Shown here piece after piece: positions 27,834 through 36,356 of a DNA stretch of 64,000 nt. Origin of the DNA: Vreelandella neptunia (GTDB taxonomy: Bacteria; Pseudomonadota; Gammaproteobacteria; Pseudomonadales; Halomonadaceae); assembly GCF_000712975.1 (NCBI RefSeq), contig NZ_JHQL01000004.1, forward strand, positions 62,001 through 126,000, read 5' to 3'. Position 1 is the stretch's first letter, and the number at the start of each line of letters is the position of its first letter. A program made the position numbers and the translations under genes. Under the pieces are notes generated by a model, which was not told the DNA's origin, did not search any database, and worked only from the letters and a program-made list of their open reading frames with translations.

Positions 27834-28121
27834 ATGGCCTGGCATCTGCGCTATCACCCTGATGTTCAAAATGATCTCACCCGCTTGGGCTCCGCTGCAG
27901 CGAATCGCCTCCTTGATGTTATTGAAGAGAGGATCCGCGACGGCGAGCCTGACAAACTCGGCAAACCCCTTCGAGGCGCTCTAGCAGGCTGTAGGCGGAT
28001 GCGTACGGGTAATACGAGAATCATCTATAAAGTGGATGGATCCGCTATCCAAGTGCTCATCATAGCGGTAGGAGCCCGGCGGGATGACGAAGTGTACGAA
28101 CTTGCCAACCGGCGTATATAG
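27834..28121 (+). CDS. RelE/ParE superfamily toxin
   Basis: 95 residues. The pattern MAWHLRYHPDVQNDLTRLGSA, KPLRGALAGCRRMRTGNTRIIYKVDGSAIQVLIIAVGARRDDEVYELA fits RelE-type ribosome-dependent mRNA interferases or ParE relatives. It is cotranscribed with the antitoxin. The pair is inserted between recC and recB, where a lost pair might affect DNA repair gene expression. Confidence 0.88.
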   Translation: MAWHLRYHPDVQNDLTRLGSAAANRLLDVIEERIRDGEPDKLGKPLRGALAGCRRMRTGNTRIIYKVDGSAIQVLIIAVGARRDDEVYELANRRI

Positions 28122-28217
28122 CCAATCGGGCTTGTGTCTTGCTGGAACTCGGCTCTGACACTCGACCCAGGCTATTGCGCTGGCCCAGTCACAGCCCATT
28201 GACACAGAGAAAGCCGC

Positions 28218-31200
28218 ATGAGCCAGGCTGACACACCCACCCCACTCAACCCGCTCACGCTACCGCTTCACGGCAGCCGCCTGATTGAAGCCAGCGCGGG
28301 CACGGGCAAAACCTTCACCATCGCGCTGCTCTACGTGCGCTTGGTACTGGGCGGCCAGCGCAGCGAAGACGACAGCGCGTTTGTGCGCCCGCTCACCCCG
28401 CCGGAAATTCTGGTAGTCACCTTTACCAATGCCGCCACCCAGGAACTGCGTGAACGTATCCGCAACCGGCTGGTAGAAGCCGCTGCGGTGTTTAGAAAAG
28501 CACCGGACGCGAAGGAAACAGGTCACGGAGAGGGTCTTTTTCCAGGGATGGAAAAAGTAGCGCCCAAGGATGGGTTTACAGCGCCCTCGCAGTGGCCTGC
28601 TTCCGAGCCTGCTGACGATCCTTTGCTCATCCAACTCCGCAGCCAATACACAGAGGCCACCTGGCCCGCCTGCGCCCGCCGCCTGGAACTAGCCGCCGAA
28701 TGGATGGACGAAGCCGCCGTTTCCACCATCCACAGCTGGTGCTACCGCATGCTGCGCGAACACGCCTTCGATAGCGGCAGCCTGTTCTCACTCAACCTGG
28801 AAAACGACCAGCGCGAACTGGAACAAGAAGTGGTACGCGACTACTGGCGCACCTTCTACTACCCGCTGGATGCCGACGCCCTGGGCAGCATTACCCGCTA
28901 CTGGAAATCGCCGGATAATCTCCATGAAGAGGTGCGCAAGCTGCTCCACGAAAGCGAGGCACTCGGCAGCCAACGCCACGCGCCAGCAGAAACGTTAAGC
29001 ACTGCCGACGCCGAACGCAGCGCACGCCTTGAAGAACTCAAAGCTCCTTGGCGAGCGTGGGTAAATGAACTCCGGCAGCTTTTTGACGATGGCCAAACAG
29101 CCAAGCACTTTGCCCCTGGCAAAATGCGCAAAGATCATCGAGGAAAATGGCTGGATAAAATTCAGCAATGGGCGGAAAGCGACCTTGTCAGTCCTGATAT
29201 GGATAAGAAGGCCACTGCATGGAAGCGACTGACACCGGCGGGCATTGCTGAAATCTGGAGCGGAGAGCCACCGAGCCACCCAGCGTTTGAGGCGTTTGAG
29301 GCACTGCCCGCCGCCCTCAACGCCTTGCCGGAACCGCGTAACGACCTGCTGATTCACGCCGTGCAGTGGTGCAAAGTGCGTATGGAGCGCGAGCAAGAAC
29401 GCCGCGCAGAAATGGGCCCCAACGACCTGCTCACCCATTTAGACCGCGCCCTGCAAGGCCCCAACAAAGACGCCCTGGCAGCGCAGATTCTGCGCCAGTT
29501 CCCCGTCGCGCTAATTGACGAATTCCAGGACACTGACCCGATTCAGTACCGCATCTTTAACGCGGTCTATGACGTCGCCAACCCACGCCGCGACGCCGCC
29601 ATGCTGCTGATCGGCGACCCCAAACAGGCCATCTACGCCTTTCGCGGTGCGGATATCTTCACCTACCTGCAGGCTCGCCAAGACACCGCAGGCCGCCACG
29701 TCACGCTAGGCACCAACTTCCGTTCCAGCCGCGCCATGGTGGAAGCCGTCAATCACTGCTTCCACTACGCCGACCAGCACCCCGCCGGGGCCTTTCTGTT
29801 CCGCGAGACAGACGGCGACAACCCGCTACCGTTTTTGCCGGTAGCCGCCAAAGGCCGCGACGAACAGCTGGTTCACCAAGGCCAGCCGCTGCCCGCCATG
29901 ACGCTCTGGCCGTTAACCAGCGAAGAACCACTTTCCAAAACCGCCTACCAAACCGAGATGGCCGAATGCTGTGCCTCCTACATGGTAGAACTGCTCACGG
30001 CAGGCCAAGGTGGCAATAAAGAAGGCAAAAGCGGTTTTCAGAAAGGCGATGACCTAACCCCACTAAAGCCTTCCGATATGGCGGTGCTGGTCAACGGCCT
30101 GCAGGAAGCCCGCGCCATTCGCTTAGCGCTGGCCAGCCGTGGAGTAAAGAGTGTTTACCTTTCCGACCACGACAAGGTGTTTAGCTCGCCCATGGCGAAG
30201 CAGGTAGAACGCTGGCTGCGCGCCTGTGCCGAGCCACTGGCCAGCTCCCGCCAGGCCGAAGCCCACCTGCGCGCCGCTTTGGCGACGCCAGTGTTAGGGC
30301 TCAGTTTGGCCGACCTTGATCATCTGCAACAGAACGAACTGGCTTGGGAAGCACGGGTAGAGCAATTCAGCCACTACCACCGCCTATGGCAGCGCCAGGG
30401 TGTGCTGCCGCTGGTACGCCGCATGATGGTGGATTTCGATATTCCAGCCCGCTTGCTGGGAGAATTCGAAGAGGGTGAGCGCTTGCTCACCGACCTGCTG
30501 CACTTGGGCGAACTGCTGCAGCAGGCAAGTGCTGAACTAGACGGCGAACACGCGCTGATTCGCTTTCTGTATGAGGCCATTGCCGACCCGGAAAGCCACG
30601 GCGACAGCCACAAGCTGCGCCTAGAAAGCGATGCGGAGTTGGTCAAGGTGGTCACCATCCACAAATCCAAAGGGCTTGAGTACCCTCTGGTATTTCTGCC
30701 ATTTATCGCCAACCACCGCCCGGTGAGCGATAAAGACATACCGCTGCGCTGGCACGACGCCCAAGGCAACCTTCAGCTCAGCCTAAGCGCCGATAAAGAA
30801 ACACAGGCCACCGCCGACCGAGAACGCCTGGGGGAAGACCTGCGCAAGCTTTATGTAGCGCTGACCCGCGCCCGCCACGCGACTTGGCTGGGGCTAGCCC
30901 CGCTGCAGGGGTTGGAAAATAGCGCCCTCGGCTACCTAATTAGCGGCGGAAAAACGATGGCACCGGCAGAGCTAACCACCGCGCTGGAAGCGCTGGCTCA
31001 AGGCAGCGAGATTGTTGTCAGCGAGCCACCGGCACCCACGGCCCAGCGCCTTGCCCTCTCTGAACAAAGCGCCGAACAAAACGCCACGCTTGGGCACGCC
31101 CGCACGCCCACACGCCCGGCCAAAGAGCACTGGTGGATTGCCAGCTACTCGGCGCTGCGCCTTTCCGGCACGCTCAGCGCCCCCACGGCAACGCCCCTGG

Positions 31201-32048
31201 AACCCACCACCGCCCAGGAAGCCACCGCGTTTGAAGTATTGGATGAGCCGCAGGAACTATCCCAGTTGGCCCAGCCAGACACTTTCCACCTGCATAAATT
31301 TCCAAGGGGGCCAGGGCCGGGCACATTTTTGCATGGGCTTTTGGAATGGGCAGGCAGGCAGGGGTTTGAAGCCGCTGCCAACGACCACGATTCACTCAAC
31401 GATATGCTATGGCGGCGCGTGCAGCTGCGTGGCTGGCAAGCATGGCAGGAACCGCTGGCTGGCTGGCTTTCAGCGCTACTCACCACACCGTTACCGCTAG
31501 CCGCGCCAAATCAACAAAGCGTCGCGCTGACCGAACTCAGCAGCTACCAAGTAGAGCTAGAGTTCTGGCTGGCCGCCCAACGAGTCAACACCCAGGCGAT
31601 TGATGCGCTGGTCAGCAAGCACTTACTGCCAGGGGTTGAGCGCCCAGCGCTGGATGCCGATACCCTAAACGGCATGCTGAAAGGCTTTATTGATTTAGCC
31701 TTTGAGCACCAAGGGCGCTTTTACGTGCTGGACTGGAAATCGAACTATTTAGGGCCGAATGACAGCGATTACGAACCGGACGCCTTGCGCCATGCGTTGC
31801 TGGCCAAACGCTACGACCTCCAGGCCGCGCTTTACCTGCTAGCTATGCATCGGCTGCTCAAAGCGCGCCTGCCCAATTACGACCCGCACCAGCATCTAGG
31901 CGGTTCGATGACGGTATTTCTACGCGGCAGCCGCAGCCCAGGGCGCGGGGTATTTTCCGAACCCGCCCCGGTTGAACTGATCGAAGCACTGGATAGCCTG
32001 TTTGCAGGCGCATCGTTTTCAAGCCCCGCACAGGAAGCGACGGTATGA
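28218..32048 (+). CDS. recB: Exodeoxyribonuclease V subunit RecB
   Basis: 1276 residues, about 95 longer than E. coli RecB. Helicase motif I is IEASAGTGKTFTIALL, motif II LIDEFQDTDPIQYRIF, and motif VI LYVALTRARHATWLG. The C-terminal nuclease carries LDWKSNYLG. Residues about 95-132 have no counterpart in E. coli RecB and coincide with a repeat-like DNA segment. The 3' end overlaps recD by 4 bases, so translation is coupled. Confidence 0.96.
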   Translation: MSQADTPTPLNPLTLPLHGSRLIEASAGTGKTFTIALLYVRLVLGGQRSEDDSAFVRPLTPPEILVVTFTNAATQELRERIRNRLVEAAAVFRKAPDAKETGHGEGLFPGMEKVAPKDGFTAPSQWPASEPADDPLLIQLRSQYTEATWPACARRLELAAEWMDEAAVSTIHSWCYRMLREHAFDSGSLFSLNLENDQRELEQEVVRDYWRTFYYPLDADALGSITRYWKSPDNLHEEVRKLLHESEALGSQRHAPAETLSTADAERSARLEELKAPWRAWVNELRQLFDDGQTAKHFAPGKMRKDHRGKWLDKIQQWAESDLVSPDMDKKATAWKRLTPAGIAEIWSGEPPSHPAFEAFEALPAALNALPEPRNDLLIHAVQWCKVRMEREQERRAEMGPNDLLTHLDRALQGPNKDALAAQILRQFPVALIDEFQDTDPIQYRIFNAVYDVANPRRDAAMLLIGDPKQAIYAFRGADIFTYLQARQDTAGRHVTLGTNFRSSRAMVEAVNHCFHYADQHPAGAFLFRETDGDNPLPFLPVAAKGRDEQLVHQGQPLPAMTLWPLTSEEPLSKTAYQTEMAECCASYMVELLTAGQGGNKEGKSGFQKGDDLTPLKPSDMAVLVNGLQEARAIRLALASRGVKSVYLSDHDKVFSSPMAKQVERWLRACAEPLASSRQAEAHLRAALATPVLGLSLADLDHLQQNELAWEARVEQFSHYHRLWQRQGVLPLVRRMMVDFDIPARLLGEFEEGERLLTDLLHLGELLQQASAELDGEHALIRFLYEAIADPESHGDSHKLRLESDAELVKVVTIHKSKGLEYPLVFLPFIANHRPVSDKDIPLRWHDAQGNLQLSLSADKETQATADRERLGEDLRKLYVALTRARHATWLGLAPLQGLENSALGYLISGGKTMAPAELTTALEALAQGSEIVVSEPPAPTAQRLALSEQSAEQNATLGHARTPTRPAKEHWWIASYSALRLSGTLSAPTATPLEPTTAQEATAFEVLDEPQELSQLAQPDTFHLHKFPRGPGPGTFLHGLLEWAGRQGFEAAANDHDSLNDMLWRRVQLRGWQAWQEPLAGWLSALLTTPLPLAAPNQQSVALTELSSYQVELEFWLAAQRVNTQAIDALVSKHLLPGVERPALDADTLNGMLKGFIDLAFEHQGRFYVLDWKSNYLGPNDSDYEPDALRHALLAKRYDLQAALYLLAMHRLLKARLPNYDPHQHLGGSMTVFLRGSRSPGRGVFSEPAPVELIEALDSLFAGASFSSPAQEATV
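28498..28617 (+). repeat. Probable in-frame repeat insertion in recB
   Basis: The DNA contains a 9-bp perfect hairpin (28536-28544 with 28549-28557). It encodes about 38 residues, rich in Gly, Pro and Lys, which interrupt the normal path from IRNRLVEAAAVFRK to PLLIQLRSQYTEA. Comparison with E. coli RecB from memory shows no such block. The exact ends are uncertain. Confidence 0.55.
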
Positions 32049-34435
32049 GTAAGCCAAAAGACACCCACACCTTCGACTTGTTTGGCGATGCCGTCGAGAT
32101 ACAGGATGCCCAGCCTTCAATAGCCCCCGCGCCAGTGAGCGCTCACCCTGCGTTAAGCGATACCACCGAATTGCTAACCCTATGCGAGCGCTGGGTAGCC
32201 AGGGGCTGGCTGCGTGATTTAGACCGCGCCCTGGTGCGCTTTCTAGCGGCAGAAGCACCGGATGCCCCAGCGCTGCTGCTGTTAGCCGCCGCCCTGGCCA
32301 GCCACCAGCTAGGCCGAGGCCATGTGTGTCTGGATTTAACCGCCACGCTTAACGCACCGGATTTCGCCCTTTCGCTACCGCCAGAAGGGGATGATTTAAC
32401 CGACCCACCACCGCTGCCTAGCGACGTGCTGGCAACGCTTACGCTAAGCGAATGGCAAGCCGCGCTGCACCACCCGCTACTCACCAGTGAAGGCCCTGGC
32501 AAAACGCCGCTGGTGGTAGTGACCGCTCACTCAGCTTCAGAAACGCGACTCTACCTACGCCGCTACTGGCAGTATGAACAAACCCTGCACCAGCAAATCG
32601 CCAGCCGCTTAGAAGATGAAAACATCACACACACACAGGCGGTGAATGTTAACGCCACGACGGCAACTGATAACCGTTGTAGGAGGCCAATTTATTGGGC
32701 GATGGGTGACGATAGTCACCCCGGCCTTCTCTCCCAGGCGCTGAACGTTCTGTTCAAGCCAAGCGACGACCTCGACTGGCAAAAAACCACCTGCGCCCTG
32801 GCCGCCCGCAGCCGCTTCGGCATTATTACCGGCGGCCCCGGCACCGGCAAAACCACCACCGTGGTGCGCCTCCTCGCCCTGCTGCAAACGCTGCAACTGG
32901 CTCACTCACCCAGCCAACCGCTGCGCATTCGCCTAGCCGCCCCCACCGGCAAAGCCGCCGCCCGCCTGAATGAATCCATCGCCGGGCAGGTAAGCAGTTT
33001 GCCATTGGCACAGTTAGAAAAACTCTTAACGAATTGCGTTATGAGCGAAGATGAGACAAGGCGAAGCGCGACGAAAACGCGGAGTTTACATCCTGTAAAT
33101 GAGCAGTTTGAGGAGCGCTTCAACACAGTATCATCAAGCGCAATAGCAATTCCCACTGAAGTGACAACACTGCACCGCCTTCTAGGTGCCCGCCCCGACA
33201 CCCGCCACTTCCGCCACAGCGCCGCCAATCCGCTAGCGCTGGATGTGCTGGTCATCGACGAAGCCTCCATGGTAGATATCGAAATGATGGCCGCCGTACT
33301 GAGCGCCCTGCCCGCCAATGCCCAGTGCGTGCTACTGGGGGATAAAGACCAGTTGGCCTCGGTAGAGGCTGGCTCGGTACTTGGCGATTTATGCCGCCGC
33401 GCCGAGGCCGCCCACTACACGCACGAAACCGCCCAATGGCTGGAAAGCGCCACCGGCCAGCCGCTACCGCCAAAGTACCTGGATGCTGAAGGCCAGCCAC
33501 TCGACCAAGCCATTACCATGCTGCGGGTAAGCCACCGCTTTAACGAACACAGCGGCATCGGCCAGTTGGCCCAGGCGATTAACCAGCCCAGCCATACCCA
33601 AACTGATCGGGAAAAACAGCAGGCCGTTAACGCCGTGCTGCGCCATGGCTACCCAGACCTGCACCACCTAACGCTTTCAGAGGACACCGCGCTGGATAAG
33701 CTGGTCATTCACGGCAGCGCGGATAAGTTTCTGAATAGTGGTGAAGGCCGCACCAACCACAAAAATGAACCCATCGCCCCGCCCACCGGCTATCGCCATT
33801 ACCTAAAGGTGCTGAACGCGCAGCGCCCGCGTGGGGAATCGTTTGAGGACAACCCAGCGGCCTATAATGCCTGGGCTGCTGAGGTTCTCAGCGCCTACAG
33901 CCACTTTCAATTGCTATGCGCGCTGCGCAAAGGCCCCTGGGGGGTAGAAGGCCTAAACCTGCATATCGCCAAAACCCTGCGCAGCGAAAAGCTGCTGTTT
34001 GGCAGTGATTACACGTTAGAGAAAGGCTGGTATGAAGGCCGCCCGGTGCTAGTCACCCAAAACGACTACGGCCTAAAATTGATGAACGGCGATATCGGCA
34101 TCACCCTCGCCGTGCCAGACCCGCGCACGCCGGGTAAATCGCTATTACGCGTTGCCTTTCCGACAAGCGACCCGGAAAAAACCATCCGCTGGGTGCTGCC
34201 CTCCCGCCTGCATGCGGTAGAAACTGTATTTGCGATGACGGTACACAAATCCCAAGGCTCGGAGTTCTTGCACACCGCCCTGCTGCTACCGCCCACCATC
34301 AACCCGATTCTCACCCGCGAACTGGTCTACACCGGCATCACCCGCGCCCGCGACTGGCTCACGCTGGTGGAAGCCAAAGGCGGGGTGTTGAATGAGGCGG
34401 TGACTAGGGAGGTGATGAGGGTGAGTGGGATGTAG
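32045..34435 (+). CDS. recD: Exodeoxyribonuclease V subunit RecD
   Basis: 796 residues versus about 608 in E. coli. Motif I is GIITGGPGTGKTTTVVRLL, then APTGKAAARL, motif II VLVIDEASMVDIEMM, LLGDKDQLASVEAGSVLGDL, and the late motifs TVHKSQGSEF and YTGITRARDWLTL. RecD is the fast 5'-3' helicase of RecBCD. Two extra segments coincide with structured DNA repeats: residues about 212-226 and 329-369. A third extra stretch of about 35 residues follows residue 555. The reading frame stays open, so a functional protein is possible. Confidence 0.95.
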   Translation: MSKPKDTHTFDLFGDAVEIQDAQPSIAPAPVSAHPALSDTTELLTLCERWVARGWLRDLDRALVRFLAAEAPDAPALLLLAAALASHQLGRGHVCLDLTATLNAPDFALSLPPEGDDLTDPPPLPSDVLATLTLSEWQAALHHPLLTSEGPGKTPLVVVTAHSASETRLYLRRYWQYEQTLHQQIASRLEDENITHTQAVNVNATTATDNRCRRPIYWAMGDDSHPGLLSQALNVLFKPSDDLDWQKTTCALAARSRFGIITGGPGTGKTTTVVRLLALLQTLQLAHSPSQPLRIRLAAPTGKAAARLNESIAGQVSSLPLAQLEKLLTNCVMSEDETRRSATKTRSLHPVNEQFEERFNTVSSSAIAIPTEVTTLHRLLGARPDTRHFRHSAANPLALDVLVIDEASMVDIEMMAAVLSALPANAQCVLLGDKDQLASVEAGSVLGDLCRRAEAAHYTHETAQWLESATGQPLPPKYLDAEGQPLDQAITMLRVSHRFNEHSGIGQLAQAINQPSHTQTDREKQQAVNAVLRHGYPDLHHLTLSEDTALDKLVIHGSADKFLNSGEGRTNHKNEPIAPPTGYRHYLKVLNAQRPRGESFEDNPAAYNAWAAEVLSAYSHFQLLCALRKGPWGVEGLNLHIAKTLRSEKLLFGSDYTLEKGWYEGRPVLVTQNDYGLKLMNGDIGITLAVPDPRTPGKSLLRVAFPTSDPEKTIRWVLPSRLHAVETVFAMTVHKSQGSEFLHTALLLPPTINPILTRELVYTGITRARDWLTLVEAKGGVLNEAVTREVMRVSGM
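32677..32722 (+). repeat. REP-like element inside recD
   Basis: TTGTAGGAGGCCA starts a 46-base element with a perfect 7-bp stem (32704-32710 with 32715-32721). The same layout occurs at 39022-39067, where the stem bases differ but still pair. Confidence 0.75.
33031..33152. repeat. 122-base imperfect palindrome inside recD (MITE-like)
   Basis: It is bounded by GAATTGC and GCAATTC, with further inverted similarity inside the ends (GATGA/TCATC) and a central TTTAC/GTAAA stem. It encodes residues about 329-369, absent from E. coli RecD as recalled, between SLPLAQL and TTLHRLLGA. A small mobile or repeat element is likely. Confidence 0.6.
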
Positions 34436-34444
34436 GAAATCAAA

Positions 34445-34471
34445 ACCGATATTAGTGGTGATAATGTCGGT
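34445..34471 (+). terminator. Hairpin downstream of recD
   Basis: A 10-bp stem with one G-U pair (34445-34454 with 34462-34471) has a seven-base loop. No T-run follows, so termination would be weak. Confidence 0.45.
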
Positions 34472-34575
34472 CTTCGGCCAAGAGCGGATGTTAAAGAGTT
34501 TTCAGATTAATGATGTTCACAACATCTATTCCACGCCCCCTGCCCTAAAACGCGGAGCGTGGCGGGCTGGGAATG

Positions 34576-34743
34576 TCAGTTTCCGTCCTTGAATTTTGCT
34601 TTACAATTGCCGCTCATGCACATGGTACAGTAGTGCTCTCTATCCTCATGCTGGGTACCCTCAGCGATGATAATGCCGCAGCCGTTGCAGAACAGGGTGC
34701 CAATCCCGTCTTCGAATTTCACAATTGCATGTTCGTAGTCCAT
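34576..34743 (-). CDS. Small zinc-ribbon-like protein of unknown function
   Basis: 55 residues from the ATG at 34743, which has CGGAGA 7 bases upstream; a longer reading starts at 34800 without such a site. Cysteine pairs FCNGCG and YCTMCMSGNC suggest one zinc site. No family is recognised. It lies at the low-coordinate end of the minus-strand cassette-like island. The overlapping plus-strand reading has no motif and is disregarded. Confidence 0.55.
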   Translation of the reverse strand: MDYEHAIVKFEDGIGTLFCNGCGIIIAEGTQHEDREHYCTMCMSGNCKAKFKDGN

Positions 34744-34810
34744 AAAGTTCTCCGCGAAGACCCCATCCTGCAAGAACGGGTAGTAATAGCTTGTCAGCAA
34801 AAGCCGACCT

Positions 34811-34978
34811 TTATCTGATATTTCCTTCGATGGCGCTATCAGGCGTCAGTTCAATTTCCTCTCGACCATCAGGTTGATACAGATAATAACAACGCACCTA
34901 AACAGCACAGGCTAAGCAATTCTCTCCCTGGCAACAGATGCATTCAGTGCCATAATTCTCGGATATGCAACTCTGCAT
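34811..34978 (-). pseudogene. Small Cys-rich ORF interrupted by an in-frame amber codon
   Basis: The frame from the ATG at 34978 reads 26 codons, including CICCQGENCLAC, meets TAG at 34900-34898, then continues in the same frame for 28 codons (VRCYYLYQPDGREEIELTP) to TAA. Both halves look protein-like. It directly follows an attC-like site on the minus strand, so it may be the open reading frame of a cassette. A nonsense mutation is the simplest explanation. No family is recognised. Confidence 0.45.
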
Positions 34979-35034
34979 CACCAAAGTTGGCTTGGCCGCT
35001 ATCGGCCAAAAGTGGTCTTTAAGAAAGTTCTGAT

Positions 35035-35119
35035 TAACGCCTCAATAACCGGCAGCGTTGTGGCGAAGCCACACTTTTAGCTGTCCGGCGCCACAGGCGC
35101 GAAGTTGATTGATTTGTTA
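35035..35119 (-). other. attC-like integron recombination site 1
   Basis: Read on the minus strand, TAACAA (35119-35114) and GGCGTTA (35041-35035) bound an 85-base imperfect palindrome; the inner arms TCAATCAAC and GTTATTGA pair and a smaller hairpin (TGTGGCTTCGCCACA) fills the middle. The first TAA is also the stop codon of the adjacent gene, as is common in cassettes. Confidence 0.7.
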
Positions 35120-35660
35120 AAGGTCATGGTCGTACGCATGAACTTGAGAAAATGCCTCAGCAAATGCCTCCTGTAATTCAGGAGGAGGTACAATTAGGAA
35201 GGTAACAGCTATAGTCATAAAAGCTTCAACTCTTTCAATATTACTCCCGAAATTTGCCTGAGGCCTAAATATATTAATCACTTCGTTCATCGCATTTACG
35301 TCAAGCTGTTCTAGATCAACGTCTATTCTATGAGCAAATTTATTTCTAATGCTATTGAGACGCTTAATCCCTAGCTTAATAACTGATGCAGCAGTACCCG
35401 AAGAAGGTATAAGCTCGACCTTCTGCGCAAACGACAGCCTTATTGAATTAATGTCGTCAATTCCAAATGGTCTGTCCGAAATAGACAGTTAGGTAGTGCT
35501 CCAGAATTAAGTGTGCTTTTAAGACTCGGCCCATGACATCGTAGTCTTGCTGCAACAAAGCTATGAATTTTTCATTTTCTGAATCGAAGTGCAGATTAAA
35601 TTCTTCCCATCTCAGACGCAGAACTTCCAAAGCGTGATCTAGACCCTCGATTTCCCTCAT
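35117..35660 (-). pseudogene. HEPN-like cassette gene with a frameshift
   Basis: The first frame, from the ATG at 35660, runs 67 codons and stops at 35457. The other frame continues from about 35485 to a TAA at 35117, giving a continuous protein of about 181 residues if one T in a TTT run is removed. The second half contains LNSIRNKFAHRIDVD, with the R-x4-H motif of HEPN domains, and the first half LKAHLILEHYLTVYF fits the same helical fold. HEPN proteins are often RNases or toxin and defence components. The gene sits exactly between two attC-like sites, as a single-gene cassette would. A sequencing error is possible. Confidence 0.65.
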
Positions 35661-35673
35661 ATTTTTTGACCTT

Positions 35674-35739
35674 TAACGCCTTGCTCACCGGAAACTTAGG
35701 AGCGCAGCGAGTAATTTTTCCGAGTGCAGGGGCTTGTTA
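35674..35739 (-). other. attC-like integron recombination site 2
   Basis: On the minus strand TAACAA (35739-35734) and GGCGTTA (35680-35674) bound 66 bases whose arms pair (GCCCCTGCACTCGG with CCGGTGAGCAAGGC, with bulges). It begins 5 bases after the stop codon of the upstream gene, and the HEPN-like start codon follows 14 bases beyond it. Confidence 0.75.
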
Positions 35740-35744
35740 CATTC

Positions 35745-36353
35745 TCACTCTTGATGATACTCCCACCTAAGCATGTTCATTACTATAGCGTAAATATTAA
35801 AAACGAATGACTTTAAAAGCAGCAAAAGGTAAACAAAGCTACTCCCAGTGATCGCATATGCAATATTCACCACTACTGATTTTACACAATCAGAATTAGG
35901 AACATACTGTACAATATTAGACAACAACCCGCCCGACTGTCCAAATAACAATATAAAAGCATAAAAAAGGAGAAATGCTATATACGCAATAAAAACCTTC
36001 ATGAATGCAAAAAAATTATACTTTAACGTCGGCAGTCCAGTTTCTTTGTTAATATGATCCATCATAGCTAGCATCATTTTTGGCTTTGAAAGAGTCGAGA
36101 ATATCGTAAAACCTGCAATTAAAAACCCAAGAATTGTAATAGCAAAGCTAAAACCCATTTCAGACCATTTCCTTACGTCGTCAATGATTACTTGAACATT
36201 AGAAGAAAAGATAAAAGAATTTGCAGCTAATGCTAAAAAGCTACCCAAAACAAAAAGCACCTGCAATCGGCTAGGCACTATTCGTCTCGACAGCTTATAT
36301 ACATCCCAGAGCGATTTTTCGCTTGTCAGGTCAGATTCGTCGAAGGAGTGCAT
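35745..36353 (-). CDS. Four-helix membrane protein of unknown function
   Basis: 202 residues, low GC. About four hydrophobic segments are seen (around residues 32-52, 66-88, 115-140 and 160-190). No catalytic motif is recognised. It starts 3 bases after the stop codon of the upstream gene, so the two form a pair in one cassette-like unit that ends at the attC-like site. A soluble partner plus a membrane protein is a layout seen in defence systems, but that is only inference. Confidence 0.65.
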   Translation of the reverse strand: MHSFDESDLTSEKSLWDVYKLSRRIVPSRLQVLFVLGSFLALAANSFIFSSNVQVIIDDVRKWSEMGFSFAITILGFLIAGFTIFSTLSKPKMMLAMMDHINKETGLPTLKYNFFAFMKVFIAYIAFLLFYAFILLFGQSGGLLSNIVQYVPNSDCVKSVVVNIAYAITGSSFVYLLLLLKSFVFNIYAIVMNMLRWEYHQE

Positions 36354-36356
36354 GCC

